Shown here: piece by piece, positions 17,943 to 27,086 of the stretch | Layout of the letters: every line of letters begins with the position of its first letter | Numbering within the stretch: the first letter of the stretch is position 1 | Assembly (NCBI RefSeq): GCF_019972315.1 | Contig: NZ_BLIZ01000001.1 | Span: 62,001 to 126,000 of the forward strand | Reading direction: 5' to 3' | DNA: 64,000 bases | Origin: Geobacter sp. AOG1 | Lineage (GTDB): Bacteria > Desulfobacterota > Desulfuromonadia > Geobacterales > Geobacteraceae | Notes under the pieces: generated by a model | The model's database searches: none | What the model was told of the DNA's origin: nothing | What the model saw: only the letters and a program-made list of their open reading frames with translations | Position numbers and translations under genes: made by a program

Positions 17943-18261
17943 AGGTCCTGTCTCTCCTTCTGCTGTGGCGCTCGGTGAGACGGTCGAGGTAGATGTTGAA
18001 AATCACGCAGAGAATAATGAACCAGAGGGGGAGAAACTGGGCGGTGAACCAGAAATGGTAGGGGAGGTTGAAAAAAGTGAGCCGGGTAAAAATTCCTTCG
18101 CCAAGGGGATTCTCGGCCAGAAGCCAGAGTACCGCTTGGAACCCGAAGTTCATCACACCCCAGCCGACGAGGATGGCCAGGATGATCACCACCTCGCCGC
18201 GCATGTACCCCTGTTTGGGATTGAACAGGTTGACTGTGTAGTTCTCTTCATGCCGGTTCAT
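17935..18261 (-). CDS. Small two-helix subunit of symporter (DUF4212-like)
   Basis: 108 aa with two hydrophobic helices (about residues 24-48 and 72-93) and charged ends. Proteins like this are encoded immediately before SSS symporters and are regarded as their accessory subunits. The conserved stretch FWFTAQFLPLWFIILCVIFN fits. GGAGG lies 7 bp before the ATG. It is the first gene of the unit; the 135-bp upstream gap holds a GCGATC/GATCGC hairpin (18296-18312) but no promoter I would insist on. Confidence 0.75.
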   Translation of the reverse strand: MNRHEENYTVNLFNPKQGYMRGEVVIILAILVGWGVMNFGFQAVLWLLAENPLGEGIFTRLTFFNLPYHFWFTAQFLPLWFIILCVIFNIYLDRLTERHSRRRDRTYE

Positions 18262-18396
18262 GCGTAAGCCTCCAAGAGCACTCGGCTCTGCAGGAGCGAT
18301 CCCCGTGATCGCCCGCCATGGTTGCCTCCATCAGGGACAAACCCACGGTTTTCCCTTACTGATTCTAACAAGAAAGTGTCACATTTCCATACGGCC

Positions 18397-19587
18397 CTAT
18401 TTGATAATCTCTCGCAGAACCGCCGTAGCATAGGATCCCTTGGGAAGGGAGAATTCAAGGACCAGATCAGCCCCATCCCCCTTCAGCAGTGGTTCACGTA
18501 GCGGCACCCGCAGGGATCGCCGCTCCCCTTCGAGCCGCATTCCTCCTGGCAGGTCGAAGCTGGCCGGAGTGAGCCCTTCCCCGGCAAGGAGAGATGCTTC
18601 CATGGCCCCCGGCTCTCCCTCGGGAGACGTCATCTTGCAGCCGAAAAGCGGCCCGCTCGGCGATATTTCGAAGCGTTCGGCACGGGGCGCCTCCACCACC
18701 GGGTCAGTAACGAGGAAACAGGCACCATTGTCGTGTTTGAAGGCCAGGTCGCCGGCCATGACCCGGTCAAAGCCTGCCAGCCTTGTTTCCAGCAGCCGGT
18801 CAAACAGGAAGGACTGGTACGCGGAGAGGTAGAGCTTCTTCAGGCGGGGGTGGACCGCATTGAGGGCCTTGCCCCACGCCCCGGGATTCTTGACCAGGCG
18901 CTGCAGAACATCCCGTTCGGTTCGGCAGTGGCCGGGAAAGAGCCGCAGACTTTCCTCCAATTCCCCCCGCCGGTAGGCCGCGATTGCGGTTTGCCACCGT
19001 TCGTCACGCACCAGTTCCGGTTCCCCCATGAGGGCATCCACCGCCCCCCGGTAATCCCCCCGCAGCCAGGAGCCGCCGATCAGATGTGAATTGCCCTGGG
19101 CGCCGTAGCGCTGTTCGCCGAACCGGTTGGGGACCCCCCTCTCCGTAAGGACCCGAAGCACCGCCCCGGCCCGCTCCAGGGCAAGGGGCTCAACATTACG
19201 CAGTCGAATGAGGAATCTGTTACCGGCCAGATGACCGAGCTTCAGCTTGTTGGTATGGCGCACCGCCGCCAGGACCCTGATGCCGGGCAGTTCCAGGTCG
19301 AGCACCCGTTGGGGGTCCACCCGCGGAATGGAGACAGTCTGGCGGGTAATCCCCCGGGCATCCTTCATCCCTGCGTACCCCATGTCCCGGTCGGACACCT
19401 CCAGAGCCCGGGCGATCCGCCGCAGGGCATCCAGGGTAGTAACTCCGCGTTTCTCGATCTCCGCGTAGGTGTGCTCGCCGGTACCGCAGGGGTGGTACAG
19501 GGGAATCTCCGTCACCTGGAAATCCTCCGGCGTCTCCTTGATAGTCCCGCCGGTACCGGGGATGTGGGCTGTCAGATATGAATTCAC
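18397..19587 (-). CDS. truD: tRNA pseudouridine(13) synthase TruD
   Basis: 396 aa. TruD converts U13 of tRNA-Glu to pseudouridine. The catalytic Asp is in GYAGMKDARGITRQ, and the NRFGEQRYG motif and the NxFxxRLR strand (AGNRFLIRLR) are intact. The length is a little above the E. coli enzyme. It is transcribed toward the symporter operon and separated from it by 135 bp. trmB lies upstream in the same direction across a structured 260-bp gap. Confidence 0.95.
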   Translation of the reverse strand: MNSYLTAHIPGTGGTIKETPEDFQVTEIPLYHPCGTGEHTYAEIEKRGVTTLDALRRIARALEVSDRDMGYAGMKDARGITRQTVSIPRVDPQRVLDLELPGIRVLAAVRHTNKLKLGHLAGNRFLIRLRNVEPLALERAGAVLRVLTERGVPNRFGEQRYGAQGNSHLIGGSWLRGDYRGAVDALMGEPELVRDERWQTAIAAYRRGELEESLRLFPGHCRTERDVLQRLVKNPGAWGKALNAVHPRLKKLYLSAYQSFLFDRLLETRLAGFDRVMAGDLAFKHDNGACFLVTDPVVEAPRAERFEISPSGPLFGCKMTSPEGEPGAMEASLLAGEGLTPASFDLPGGMRLEGERRSLRVPLREPLLKGDGADLVLEFSLPKGSYATAVLREIIK

Positions 19588-19619
19588 AGTGAACCTTCTT
19601 TATAATCCGCCACGGACAT

Positions 19620-19845
19620 ACGAAGTAATGCCATGTAAGTTATCCCAAGAAACGTTGATTTTTTCTCCAGGCAAGGCTGTCGAGCCGAACCGCGGAGGCG
19701 TAGTACCCAAACATCGGGCATAAACAGCGCTACGCCGCACAATTTCACTTGCGAAATTGGACCACGAAGGCGCCCCGAAGGGGGCGGCCGCAGGCCGAGT
19801 CCACAAGAGCGAGGCAAAGACTTACGCAGCCTGGGGGAAAAAGCG
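19620..19845. repeat. Structured intergenic element between truD and trmB
   Basis: No gene. At least three nested inverted repeats are visible: GCGGAGGCGTAG (from about 19690) with CTACGCCGC (to about 19738); CAATTTC/GAAATTG around ACTTGC (19740-19759); and CGCCCC/GGGGCG around 19770-19786. The composition and hairpins suggest a dispersed intergenic repeat family or an RNA leader rather than decayed coding sequence. Confidence 0.45.
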
Positions 19846-19850
19846 GCGTT

Positions 19851-20471
19851 TCATATCTTGTGATAATGGACGAAGTAGATTCTTTTCCCCTCTGCCATGA
19901 ACTTTCGCATGTACTTGGAGAGGTGGTATCCTTCGAGCTCATGGCGGTAGAGATCGGGAGCAAGACAGTTTCCGTACCCCGCTATCCCCGGCAGGAGCCC
20001 CGCCACGTCAATACCGTAATCGTCGAAATCCGTGGCGAAAAAGAAATCCCCCTCCGGCGCCAGGTAGTCACGGAGGAATTCCAGAAACTGGCGGTTCACC
20101 AGCCGCCGCTTCCGGTGCTTTTTTTTCGGCCAGGGATCGGGGCAGTTGATGTAAACCGCCGCCAAAAGACCCTTCGACAGCCGCTCCTGGATGAACTGGC
20201 GCGCCTCGACCCGCAGTACCCGCACGTTGGTCAGCCCGTGGCGGTCGATACGGCGGCAGGTCTTGTAGCACCCTTTGTTGTAGAAGTCGATGGCGATGAA
20301 GTTCCGCTCCGGCGCTTCGAGGGCAGTCTTAACAATGAAATCGCCGATGCCGCAGCCGATCTCCAGCGCAATGGGGTGGTCGTTGCCGAATACCGCCGAC
20401 CAGTCCAGCGGCGCGGGCAGCTGCTCCTCACGGAGATAGTTGGGGGAGTCGATGTGGATGAAGGATTGCAT
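19851..20471 (-). CDS. trmB: tRNA (guanine-N7-)-methyltransferase TrmB
   Basis: 206 aa from the ATG at 20471, preceded by AAGGA 8 bp upstream; a longer frame to 20627 is not family sequence. TrmB makes m7G46 in tRNA. SAM-binding motif I is [11 protein letters not shown], and the family signature [15 protein letters not shown] is complete. The C-terminal FxTDxxxY variant (FATDFDDYG) follows. No frame problem is seen. Confidence 0.93.
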   Translation of the reverse strand: MQSFIHIDSPNYLREEQLPAPLDWSAVFGNDHPIALEIGCGIGDFIVKTALEAPERNFIAIDFYNKGCYKTCRRIDRHGLTNVRVLRVEARQFIQERLSKGLLAAVYINCPDPWPKKKHRKRRLVNRQFLEFLRDYLAPEGDFFFATDFDDYGIDVAGLLPGIAGYGNCLAPDLYRHELEGYHLSKYMRKFMAEGKRIYFVHYHKI

Positions 20472-20783
20472 CTCGGCGTCCTTATAACATGTTATTTGTG
20501 GGCGTACCATAGCACAACTGTGCGGAAAAGCGGAAGTCCGGAAGTGTTGGCAGGGAGAAAAAACTGGAGAAAATCCGTTAGTCACGTATTTTTCACGAAT
20601 GGGCACGTATTCGTGCCTCCAAAACATTCGTCATTTATTCGTGGCTGCAGTGGCAATCTACTGATATCAGGTTAATTTACATGATGAGGGGAACCCATCG
20701 AAAGGCCCGGCGCGGCTTGCTATTTCCCGCCCGCTGTGATATAGCTATCCTCTTGAAATAACGAAATAAAGGAAACGTCATTC
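20472..20783. other. Intergenic region, trmB/DEAD-box helicase (divergent)
   Basis: About 310 bp with no gene. It contains the inverted repeat CACGAAT (20594-20600) / ATTCGTG (20609-20615) and further copies of CACGTATT and ATTCGT on either side. The helicase ATG at 20784 is preceded by AAAGGAAACG. The promoter should be here but is not sharply defined. Confidence 0.45.
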
Positions 20784-22169
20784 ATGAAATTCAGCGAACT
20801 CAACCTGCCGGAACCGGTACAGCAGGGGATTACTGAAACCGGCTTCACCGACTGCACCCCGATCCAGGAACAGACTCTCCCCCTCGCCCTTGCCGGCAAG
20901 GACGTGGCCGGCCAGGCCCAGACCGGCACCGGCAAGACCGCCGCCTTTCTCATCGCCCTCTTCACCAAACTCCTCCAGCGACCACGGCAAGGAAAGGACC
21001 GCCAACCACGTGCGCTGATCCTCGCCCCCACCAGGGAACTGGTGGTGCAGATCGAAGCAGACGCCCAGGCTCTCGGCAAACATGCCGGTTTCACCATTCA
21101 GGCCATCTACGGTGGGGTTGACTACATGCTCCAGAAAAACGCCCTCCAGGAAGGAGCTGACGTGGTCATCGGCACGCCGGGACGGCTCATCGATTACCTG
21201 AAGCAGAAGGTCTACGACCTCAAGAGCGTCGAGGCACTCGTCATCGACGAGGCGGACCGGATGTTCGACATGGGGTTCATCGCCGACCTCCGCTTCATCC
21301 TTCGCCGCCTCCCTCCCTATGACCAGCGACAGAACATGCTTTTCTCCGCCACCCTCAACCAGCGGGTCATGGAACTGGCCTACGAGTTCATGAACGCGCC
21401 TACCAAGGTCTCGGTCACCCCGGAGAAGATGACTGCAGACAACGTGGAGCAGGTCCTCTACCACGCCTCCCGCAAGGAGAAGTTCCCGCTTCTTTTGGGT
21501 CTCCTGAGAAAGACAGGGATGGAGCGGACCATGATCTTCATCAACACCAAGCGGGAGGGAGAATTTCTCTACGACCGCCTGAACGCCAACGGCTTCCCGG
21601 CCAAGGTCATCTCCGGCGACGTGGAACAGAGAAAACGCCTGAAGATCCTGGAGGACTTCAAGAGCGGCAAGCTTCCGATCATGATCGCCACCGATGTGGC
21701 GTCCCGCGGACTCCACATCGAGGGGGTCTCCCACGTCATAAACTACGACCTTCCCCAGGACGCGGAGGATTACGTCCACCGCATCGGCCGCACCGCCCGG
21801 GCCGGCGCCGAGGGGATGGCCATATCCCTCGCCGACGAGGACGGCGCTTTCTACCTGGAGGCGATCGAGGAGTACATCAAGCACAAGGTCCCGGTCGAAT
21901 GGGCCGAGGACGACATGTTCGTCCACGACTACGTCCGGGTCAAGGCGCGACCGCGGGCAGAGAAGCCGGCAGGCAGGGGAAAGCCCGGGCAGGGACGCGG
22001 CAGCGACCGGAACCGGAGCGGCGAGCGAACTCGGCATGAGAAGAAGGGTTCCCCGGCACCGGCGGCGACTCAAGCCAGCCCGCCGGCCGAAGCGGGTGAA
22101 GGGGAAGCAAAGAAGAAACGCCGCCGGCCGCGAAAGAAGAAGCCGGCTGGTGAAGGGGCTCCGGCATGA
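20784..22169 (+). CDS. DEAD-box ATP-dependent RNA helicase (RhlB/RhlE-like)
   Basis: 461 aa. The motifs appear in order: Q-motif with TPIQEQTLP, Walker [30 protein letters not shown] with [18 protein letters not shown] context, SAT, and the C-terminal helicase half with [13 protein letters not shown] and HRIGRTAR. A basic, low-complexity tail (about residues 390-461), rich in Arg, Gly, Lys and Pro, likely binds RNA. It unwinds short RNA duplexes in decay or ribosome assembly. queC overlaps its stop by 4 bp, so the helicase, queC and folE2 form one operon. Confidence 0.93.
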   Translation: MKFSELNLPEPVQQGITETGFTDCTPIQEQTLPLALAGKDVAGQAQTGTGKTAAFLIALFTKLLQRPRQGKDRQPRALILAPTRELVVQIEADAQALGKHAGFTIQAIYGGVDYMLQKNALQEGADVVIGTPGRLIDYLKQKVYDLKSVEALVIDEADRMFDMGFIADLRFILRRLPPYDQRQNMLFSATLNQRVMELAYEFMNAPTKVSVTPEKMTADNVEQVLYHASRKEKFPLLLGLLRKTGMERTMIFINTKREGEFLYDRLNANGFPAKVISGDVEQRKRLKILEDFKSGKLPIMIATDVASRGLHIEGVSHVINYDLPQDAEDYVHRIGRTARAGAEGMAISLADEDGAFYLEAIEEYIKHKVPVEWAEDDMFVHDYVRVKARPRAEKPAGRGKPGQGRGSDRNRSGERTRHEKKGSPAPAATQASPPAEAGEGEAKKKRRRPRKKKPAGEGAPA

Positions 22170-22852
22170 CGAAAAAGGCAGTGGTCCTTTACAGCGGCGG
22201 TCTCGACTCCACCACCTGCCTGGCCATCGCCCGTGCAGAAGGGTATGAGCCGTACGCCATGAGCTTCGCCTACGGCCAGCGGCACAGCGTTGAGTTGGAG
22301 TTGGCGAGGCGAAACGCCAAGGGGGCCGGTGCGATTGAGCACCTGGTGGTGGAGTTCGACTACCGGCAGGTGGGGGGGAGCGCTCTGACGAGCGACGTGG
22401 CTGTCCCGAAGGATGGGGTGGGAAGCGACATCCCGGTCACCTATGTGCCGGCCCGCAACACCATCTTCCTCTCCTTCGCCCTGGGATGGGCCGAAGCGCT
22501 CGGCGCCTACGACATCTTCATCGGTGTCAACGCTCTGGACTACTCCGGCTATCCGGACTGCAGACCGGAATACATCGCCGCCTTCGAGCAGATGGCCAAC
22601 CTGGCCACCAAGGCGGGAGTGGAAGGTACGGGACGGTTCAAAATCCGCACGCCGCTCATCCATCTCACCAAGGCCGAGATCATCAGGAAAGGAATCGACC
22701 TCGGCGTAGACTACGGCCGGACCCACTCCTGTTACGACCCGACCCCGGAGGGGCTCGCCTGCGGTCGCTGCGATTCCTGCCGGCTGCGGCTCAAGGGATT
22801 CGCAGAGGCGGGGATTACGGACCCGGTGAAGTATGTGAAAGGTGAAATGTGA
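22166..22852 (+). CDS. queC: 7-cyano-7-deazaguanine synthase QueC
   Basis: 228 aa. QueC converts 7-carboxy-7-deazaguanine to preQ0 with ATP and ammonia, in queuosine synthesis. The PP-loop [10 protein letters not shown] lies at the start. The C-terminal zinc site has four Cys ([19 protein letters not shown]). The start overlaps the helicase stop (ATGA) and the end overlaps the folE2 GTG. The last four residues before the stop (VKGEM) are encoded by an in-phase GTGAAAx heptamer array, which suggests that the 3' end was reshaped by a repeat. Confidence 0.96.
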   Translation: MTKKAVVLYSGGLDSTTCLAIARAEGYEPYAMSFAYGQRHSVELELARRNAKGAGAIEHLVVEFDYRQVGGSALTSDVAVPKDGVGSDIPVTYVPARNTIFLSFALGWAEALGAYDIFIGVNALDYSGYPDCRPEYIAAFEQMANLATKAGVEGTGRFKIRTPLIHLTKAEIIRKGIDLGVDYGRTHSCYDPTPEGLACGRCDSCRLRLKGFAEAGITDPVKYVKGEM

Positions 22853-22862
22853 AAAGTAAAGG
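22835..22862 (+). repeat. Four in-phase GTGAAAx heptamers at the queC/folE2 junction
   Basis: GTGAAAG, GTGAAAT, GTGAAAA and GTAAAGG run back to back. They encode the queC C-terminus, its TGA stop and the GTG start of folE2. The unit is the same heptamer, read on the other strand, that forms the 16-copy array at 25946-26059. Confidence 0.6.
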
Positions 22863-23697
22863 CACAACCCCGCCGTCCCGAGTCCCGAATCCTTCAGGCC
22901 CGCCTCTTGGGCCCGAGTCCCGGCCTCTGAGTGACGTGCAGAAATCCCGCGACACCCGCCGGGTTCCCATCAACAAGGTCGGGGTGAAGGACATCTCCTA
23001 TCCCATCGTGGTGATGGACAAGCTGAAGAAGGTCCAGCACACCGTGGCCCGGGTCAACATGTACGTCGACCTTCCCCACCAGTTCAAGGGGACCCACATG
23101 AGCCGGTTCGTGGAGATCCTCAACAGCTACCGGGAACAGATCGCCCTGGACAAGATGGAAATCATGCTGGAAGAGATGAAGCTGAAACTGGGGGCCTCCA
23201 GCGCCCACCTGGAAATCGAGTTTCCCTACTTCATCGAGAAGCGGGCACCGGTCTCCGGCGCCCGGAGCCTCATGGAATACACGTGCGCCTTCCGGGCAAG
23301 CATGAACGATGTCTTTGACTTCCTTCTCGAAGTGCGGGTACCGCTGACTTCCCTCTGCCCGTGCAGCAAGGAGCTCTCCCGCTACGGCGCCCACAACCAG
23401 CGCTCCGTCATGACCGTCCAGGTCCGCTACCGGCAATTTCTCTGGATCGAGGACCTGATCGCGCTCATAGAAACCTGCGGCAGTTCCCCGGTCTATTCCC
23501 TGCTCAAGCGCCAGGACGAGAAATTTGTCACCGAGCAGGCGTTCGAAAACCCCCGGTTCGTGGAGGACATGGTCCGGGAGGCGACCCTGCGCCTCACCGC
23601 CGACGAAAACATCAGCTGGTTCTCGGTTGAGGCGGAAAACTTCGAGTCGATCCACAACCATTCAGCCTATGCGGCAGTGGAGCGGGATAAGCGGTAA
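22849..23697 (+). CDS. folE2: GTP cyclohydrolase FolE2 (type IB)
   Basis: 282 aa from a GTG at 22849 with AAAGG 7 bp upstream and coupled to queC. The first 28 residues are Pro-rich and come from CCCGAGTCCCG-like repeats; the conserved protein begins near residue 30 ([15 protein letters not shown]), so a GTG at 22936 is the alternative start. The catalytic Cys lies in [18 protein letters not shown], diagnostic of FolE2. It opens GTP to 7,8-dihydroneopterin triphosphate, feeding folate and queuosine. Its position next to queC supports the queuosine link. The zinc-independent IB type is often used when zinc is scarce. Confidence 0.92.
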   Translation: MKSKGTTPPSRVPNPSGPPLGPESRPLSDVQKSRDTRRVPINKVGVKDISYPIVVMDKLKKVQHTVARVNMYVDLPHQFKGTHMSRFVEILNSYREQIALDKMEIMLEEMKLKLGASSAHLEIEFPYFIEKRAPVSGARSLMEYTCAFRASMNDVFDFLLEVRVPLTSLCPCSKELSRYGAHNQRSVMTVQVRYRQFLWIEDLIALIETCGSSPVYSLLKRQDEKFVTEQAFENPRFVEDMVREATLRLTADENISWFSVEAENFESIHNHSAYAAVERDKR

Positions 23698-23938
23698 CAG
23701 CGGCATAACGGCAATGAATCCTCGGAGTTACCGACACAACGGGGGAAAACGGATGCCGCAGTGCGTAGTCCGTTATCAACCGTGGATCAACAGCACCTGT
23801 TGAAAACTCTGTTGAAAAGCTCCGAAATTGTGGAAAACGCTAGGCTTTTTGCTTCCCACCCCCCAATTAAAACCTTGACAGCAGCGGCTTTACGGACTTT
23901 TATCAGCATATTACCATTTCCTTATAAAACAACATCTT
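23698..23938. other. Intergenic region with DnaA-box-like motifs
   Basis: No gene in 241 bp. A cluster of DnaA-box-like 9-mers lies in 65 bp: TTATCAACC (23773), GTGGATCAA (23782), TGTTGAAAA (23798 and 23810) and TGTGGAAAA (23829). None is a perfect TTATCCACA box. TTGACA at 23875 with a T/A-rich -10 area near 23899 may drive the glycosyltransferase gene. Confidence 0.4.
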
Positions 23939-24625
23939 ATGCACTCACCCCGCAAGCAGGCCCTCATCATTTTCGCCAAACGCCCCGTTCCCGGCCGGGT
24001 CAAGACCCGTCTCATCCCCCCCCTGACCGCCGTTGAAGCCGCCAGGCTTTACGAATGCATGCTCCGGGATATCCTCCGCCGGACCTCGCGGCTGACCGGC
24101 ATGGACCGGCTCATCTTCAACACGGACGAACCTGCCGCGACCACCTACTTCCGCCGGCTTGCCCCCGGGATACCCCTCTTTCCCCAGCAGGGGGAGGACC
24201 TGGGCGCACGCATGGCAAGTGCCTTCAGCACCGCCTTCGCCCGCGGTTACCAGGATGTGGCCATCATCGGCAGCGACTCACCGGACCTCCCCCTCGCCTT
24301 CATCGAAAACGCCTTCGCCCACCTGACAAACGGCGAGGAGGCTGTCTTCGGCCCGAGCGAGGACGGCGGGTACTATCTCGTCGCCCTGGGGCAGATGCAC
24401 GCTGAACTGTTCGACGGGATCGAATGGTCACGGAATGATGTACTGGCAAGGAGTCTTGGCAAGGCAGCGGAAGCGGGTATCCGGGTGGCACTCCTCCCCG
24501 GCTGGTACGACGTGGATACGGTTGAGGACCTGCAGAGGCCTGAATTGCGGAATGGGGCAAACGACGCCCCCCTGACGAGGGAGTTCATCGAAAGCAGGCT
24601 CGGCACACGAGGCGCTGGGCTTTAG
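23939..24625 (+). CDS. TIGR04282/DUF2064-family glycosyltransferase
   Basis: 228 aa. The start (ALIIFAKRPVPGRVKTRLIPPLT) and the IIGSDSPDLPL and FGPSEDGGYYLVAL motifs are typical of the GT-A-like family annotated as TIGR04282 (arsenosugar biosynthesis-associated glycosyltransferase) or DUF2064. The SDSPDLP acidic group probably binds metal and nucleotide sugar. The name comes from a minority of family members; no arsenic genes are nearby, so the true substrate is unknown. No clear ribosome site precedes the ATG. A candidate -35 box at 23875 suggests a separate transcript. Confidence 0.84.
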   Translation: MHSPRKQALIIFAKRPVPGRVKTRLIPPLTAVEAARLYECMLRDILRRTSRLTGMDRLIFNTDEPAATTYFRRLAPGIPLFPQQGEDLGARMASAFSTAFARGYQDVAIIGSDSPDLPLAFIENAFAHLTNGEEAVFGPSEDGGYYLVALGQMHAELFDGIEWSRNDVLARSLGKAAEAGIRVALLPGWYDVDTVEDLQRPELRNGANDAPLTREFIESRLGTRGAGL

Positions 24626-24671
24626 GGGGAAATCCGCCTATCGTCTATTACCTATCGCCCCTTGCCTTGTG

Positions 24672-25880
24672 TTATTTCATCACCTCGACCTCGTACCCCT
24701 GGCTGTTGAGGTAACCCACTACCTGCTGGATGTGGTCAAAACCGCGGGTTTCGAGCTCAAGGAGGACTTCCGCCCGACCGATGGGGAGCGCTTTGGAACG
24801 CCGATCATGGGTAATGAGGGAGATGTTGGCGCGGGTTTCGGCGATGTCCGCCGAGAGGCGGGCCAGTGAGCCGGGGACGTCGTCCAGCTCCACCTTAAGC
24901 TTCAGATAGCGCCCAGCCGCCAGCAGCCCCCGTTCCACCACCAGCGCGATGGTCTTGACGTCGATATTCCCCCCCGACAGGACGCAGACGGTCTTGCCGG
25001 CGATATCCCTGACCCGCTGGTTCAGAAGCGCCGCCAGGGTCACCGCCCCCGCCCCTTCCACCAGCAGTTTGGTCCGCTCCAGGAGCGCCACGATCGCCTG
25101 GGCGATCTCCTCCTCCTCCACGAGCACCACCTCGTCCACCAGATCCCGCACGATGGGATAGGTCTTCTTCCCGACCCGCTTCACCGCGATGCCGTCAGCC
25201 AGAGTCACCGTCAGGGGGGCCGTCATGATGCTCCCCTTCTTGAGGGAATAGTGCATGGAAGGGGCCGCTGCCGACTCCACACCGATCACCCGCACATGGG
25301 GGTGGGTCTCCTTGATGGCGGAGACGATCCCGGCGATCAGCCCGCCGCCGCCGATGGGAACCAGGATGTTGGCCAGGTCGGGAATTTCCTCCAGCACCTC
25401 CAGGCCGATGGTCCCCTGCCCCGCCATGACCAGCGGGTCGTCGAAGGGGTGGACGAACAGTGCACCGCTCGATTTGCCGGCTTGCACTGCCGCGGCATAC
25501 GCCTCGTCGAAATTTTTCCCGGTCAGGACCACCTCCGCCCCATAGTCACGAGTGGCGAGCACCTTTTGCAGGGGGGTCGCCTCGGGCATGTAGACCGTCG
25601 CCTTCACCCCCAGCAGGTCGGCGGAAAAGGCCACACCCTGGGCGTGATTGCCGGCCGAAGCGGTAATCACCCCATTCCGCAGGGATTCCCGCGGCTGAGA
25701 GGTCATGAAATTAAGGGCTCCGCGGATCTTGAACGAACCGGTGCGCTGCAGGTTCTCGCACTTGAAATAGATGGGATAGGCGAGTGTATCGCTGAAGTGG
25801 TGGGAATGGATCAGTTCGGTGCGGCGCACCCGCTTCTTCAGCCGGTCGGCTGCTTCCTGGATGAGGGAATAGTCAAGCAT
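24672..25880 (-). CDS. ilvA: Threonine ammonia-lyase with ACT domain
   Basis: 402 aa. A fold-type II PLP enzyme that deaminates threonine to 2-oxobutanoate for isoleucine synthesis or catabolism. The PLP lysine is in GSFKIRGALN, the phosphate-binding loop is PIGGGGLIAG and a conserved SGGNID follows. The C-terminal 75 residues form a single ACT-like domain (VELDDVPGSLARLSADIAE), as in the roughly 400-aa TIGR01127 group, unlike the E. coli biosynthetic enzyme with its doubled regulatory domain. Feedback control through the ACT domain is likely; the ligand is not evident. Confidence 0.9.
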   Translation of the reverse strand: MLDYSLIQEAADRLKKRVRRTELIHSHHFSDTLAYPIYFKCENLQRTGSFKIRGALNFMTSQPRESLRNGVITASAGNHAQGVAFSADLLGVKATVYMPEATPLQKVLATRDYGAEVVLTGKNFDEAYAAAVQAGKSSGALFVHPFDDPLVMAGQGTIGLEVLEEIPDLANILVPIGGGGLIAGIVSAIKETHPHVRVIGVESAAAPSMHYSLKKGSIMTAPLTVTLADGIAVKRVGKKTYPIVRDLVDEVVLVEEEEIAQAIVALLERTKLLVEGAGAVTLAALLNQRVRDIAGKTVCVLSGGNIDVKTIALVVERGLLAAGRYLKLKVELDDVPGSLARLSADIAETRANISLITHDRRSKALPIGRAEVLLELETRGFDHIQQVVGYLNSQGYEVEVMK

Positions 25881-25945
25881 GAATTCTCCGGGGAAGATCC
25901 CCTGGTCATGGATTCAGATCCGTAGAAACGTTGCACGCAACGGCC

Positions 25946-26059
25946 CACTTTTCACTTTTCACTTTTCACTTTTCACTTTTCACTTTTCACTTTTCACTTT
26001 TCACTTTTCACTTTTCACTTTTCACTTTTCACTTTTCACTTTTCACTTTTCACTTTTCA
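25946..26059. repeat. Tandem heptamer array, (CACTTTT) about 16 copies
   Basis: 114 bp of essentially perfect CACTTTT units (AAAAGTG on the minus strand). It lies between ilvA and the CDF gene, both on the minus strand. The first unit supplies the last codons and the TGA stop of the CDF gene. It resembles a length-variable simple repeat, and a unit of 7 shifts frame with each copy gained or lost. Confidence 0.95.
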
Positions 26060-27048
26060 TGGTCGTGGTCGTGGTCGTGGTCATGATCATGGTGGCCATG
26101 ACCCATGCCATGGCCGTGACCATGCCCATGGAGCCCCTTGCGCGGCCGGTGGCGCAACTCCTTGAGGACAGGGGTCTCGATGCACATGGTGCACTCCACC
26201 TGCAGGGTGGTGTGGGAAATATGGTACGACGTCAGGAGCAGTTCCTCGATCTCCCGCAGCACCATCGCCTGTTTCCCCTTGTACTCGGGCTCGACGTCGA
26301 TATGGGCCGAAAGGGCAAGGATATGGGAGCAGATGGTCCAGAGGTTGAGGTGGTGGACGTCGTTCACCCCCTCGACGGAGCGGATCGCCTCGGCCACGTC
26401 GGCGGTGCTCATCCCCCGCGGCACCCCCTCCAGCAGGATATGGGTCGACTCCCGCAGGACCCGCCAAGCCCCCCAGAAAATCACCACGCCGATCCCCACC
26501 GAGATAATGGCGTCCACCACATACCAGCCGGTGAAGTACATGACGATGCCGCCGGCAATGACCCCTACTGACGCGGCCGCGTCGCCGATGACGTGGAGAA
26601 ACGCACTCCGCACATTGAGGTCGTCGTGGGAATGGCTGTGGAGCGCCGATGCCGCCACCAGATTCATGACCAGGCCGATGGCGGCGATGATGAACATGGG
26701 AAGGCTTTTCACCTCTTCCGGCGCAAAGAGCCTTCCCCACGCCTCGTAGCATATCCCGACGGCAATCAGGAAGACCGATGCACCGTTGATGAAGGAGGCG
26801 AACACCTCGGCCCGGTGCCAGCCGAAGGTGCGGGTGTCGGACGCCGGATAGGCGGCGAGCTTGATGGCCACAAGCGACAGGAGGAGCGCGAACAGGTCGA
26901 GAAAGACGTGGGCCGCGTCGGAAAGGAGGGCCAGGGAATTGGTCCAGAATCCGCCGATCACCTCGGCCACCAGGGTGAGCGCCGTCAGGACGATGGCGTA
27001 CTTGAAACGGCCGGCAATACTCCTGTCCAGGTGTGCTTCAGCGTGCAT
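26050..27048 (-). CDS. Cation diffusion facilitator (Zn/Co exporter type)
   Basis: 332 aa with six helices. Helix 2 has the metal site LALLSDAAHVFLDLFALLLS (Asp/His) and helix 5 the partner site VDAIISVGIGVVIF. A cytoplasmic ferredoxin-like domain follows (LWTICSHILALSAHIDVEP). The C-terminus ends in a His/Asp run (GHGHGHGMGHGHHDHDHD and more) that likely binds metal, and its last codons merge into the heptamer array. The protein swaps cytoplasmic Zn2+ or Co2+ for protons. It may share a transcript with the outer-membrane protein gene 38 bp upstream. Confidence 0.9.
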   Translation of the reverse strand: MHAEAHLDRSIAGRFKYAIVLTALTLVAEVIGGFWTNSLALLSDAAHVFLDLFALLLSLVAIKLAAYPASDTRTFGWHRAEVFASFINGASVFLIAVGICYEAWGRLFAPEEVKSLPMFIIAAIGLVMNLVAASALHSHSHDDLNVRSAFLHVIGDAAASVGVIAGGIVMYFTGWYVVDAIISVGIGVVIFWGAWRVLRESTHILLEGVPRGMSTADVAEAIRSVEGVNDVHHLNLWTICSHILALSAHIDVEPEYKGKQAMVLREIEELLLTSYHISHTTLQVECTMCIETPVLKELRHRPRKGLHGHGHGHGMGHGHHDHDHDHDHDHEK

Positions 27049-27086
27049 GCGTTAACTCCGGGCACCCGCAGAGGGGCACCCTATTG

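Noticed and set aside
18296..18312. GCGATC/GATCGC hairpin as a terminator for truD
   Set aside because: It has no T-run on either side and lies downstream in a leader region. It may be a simple leader hairpin.
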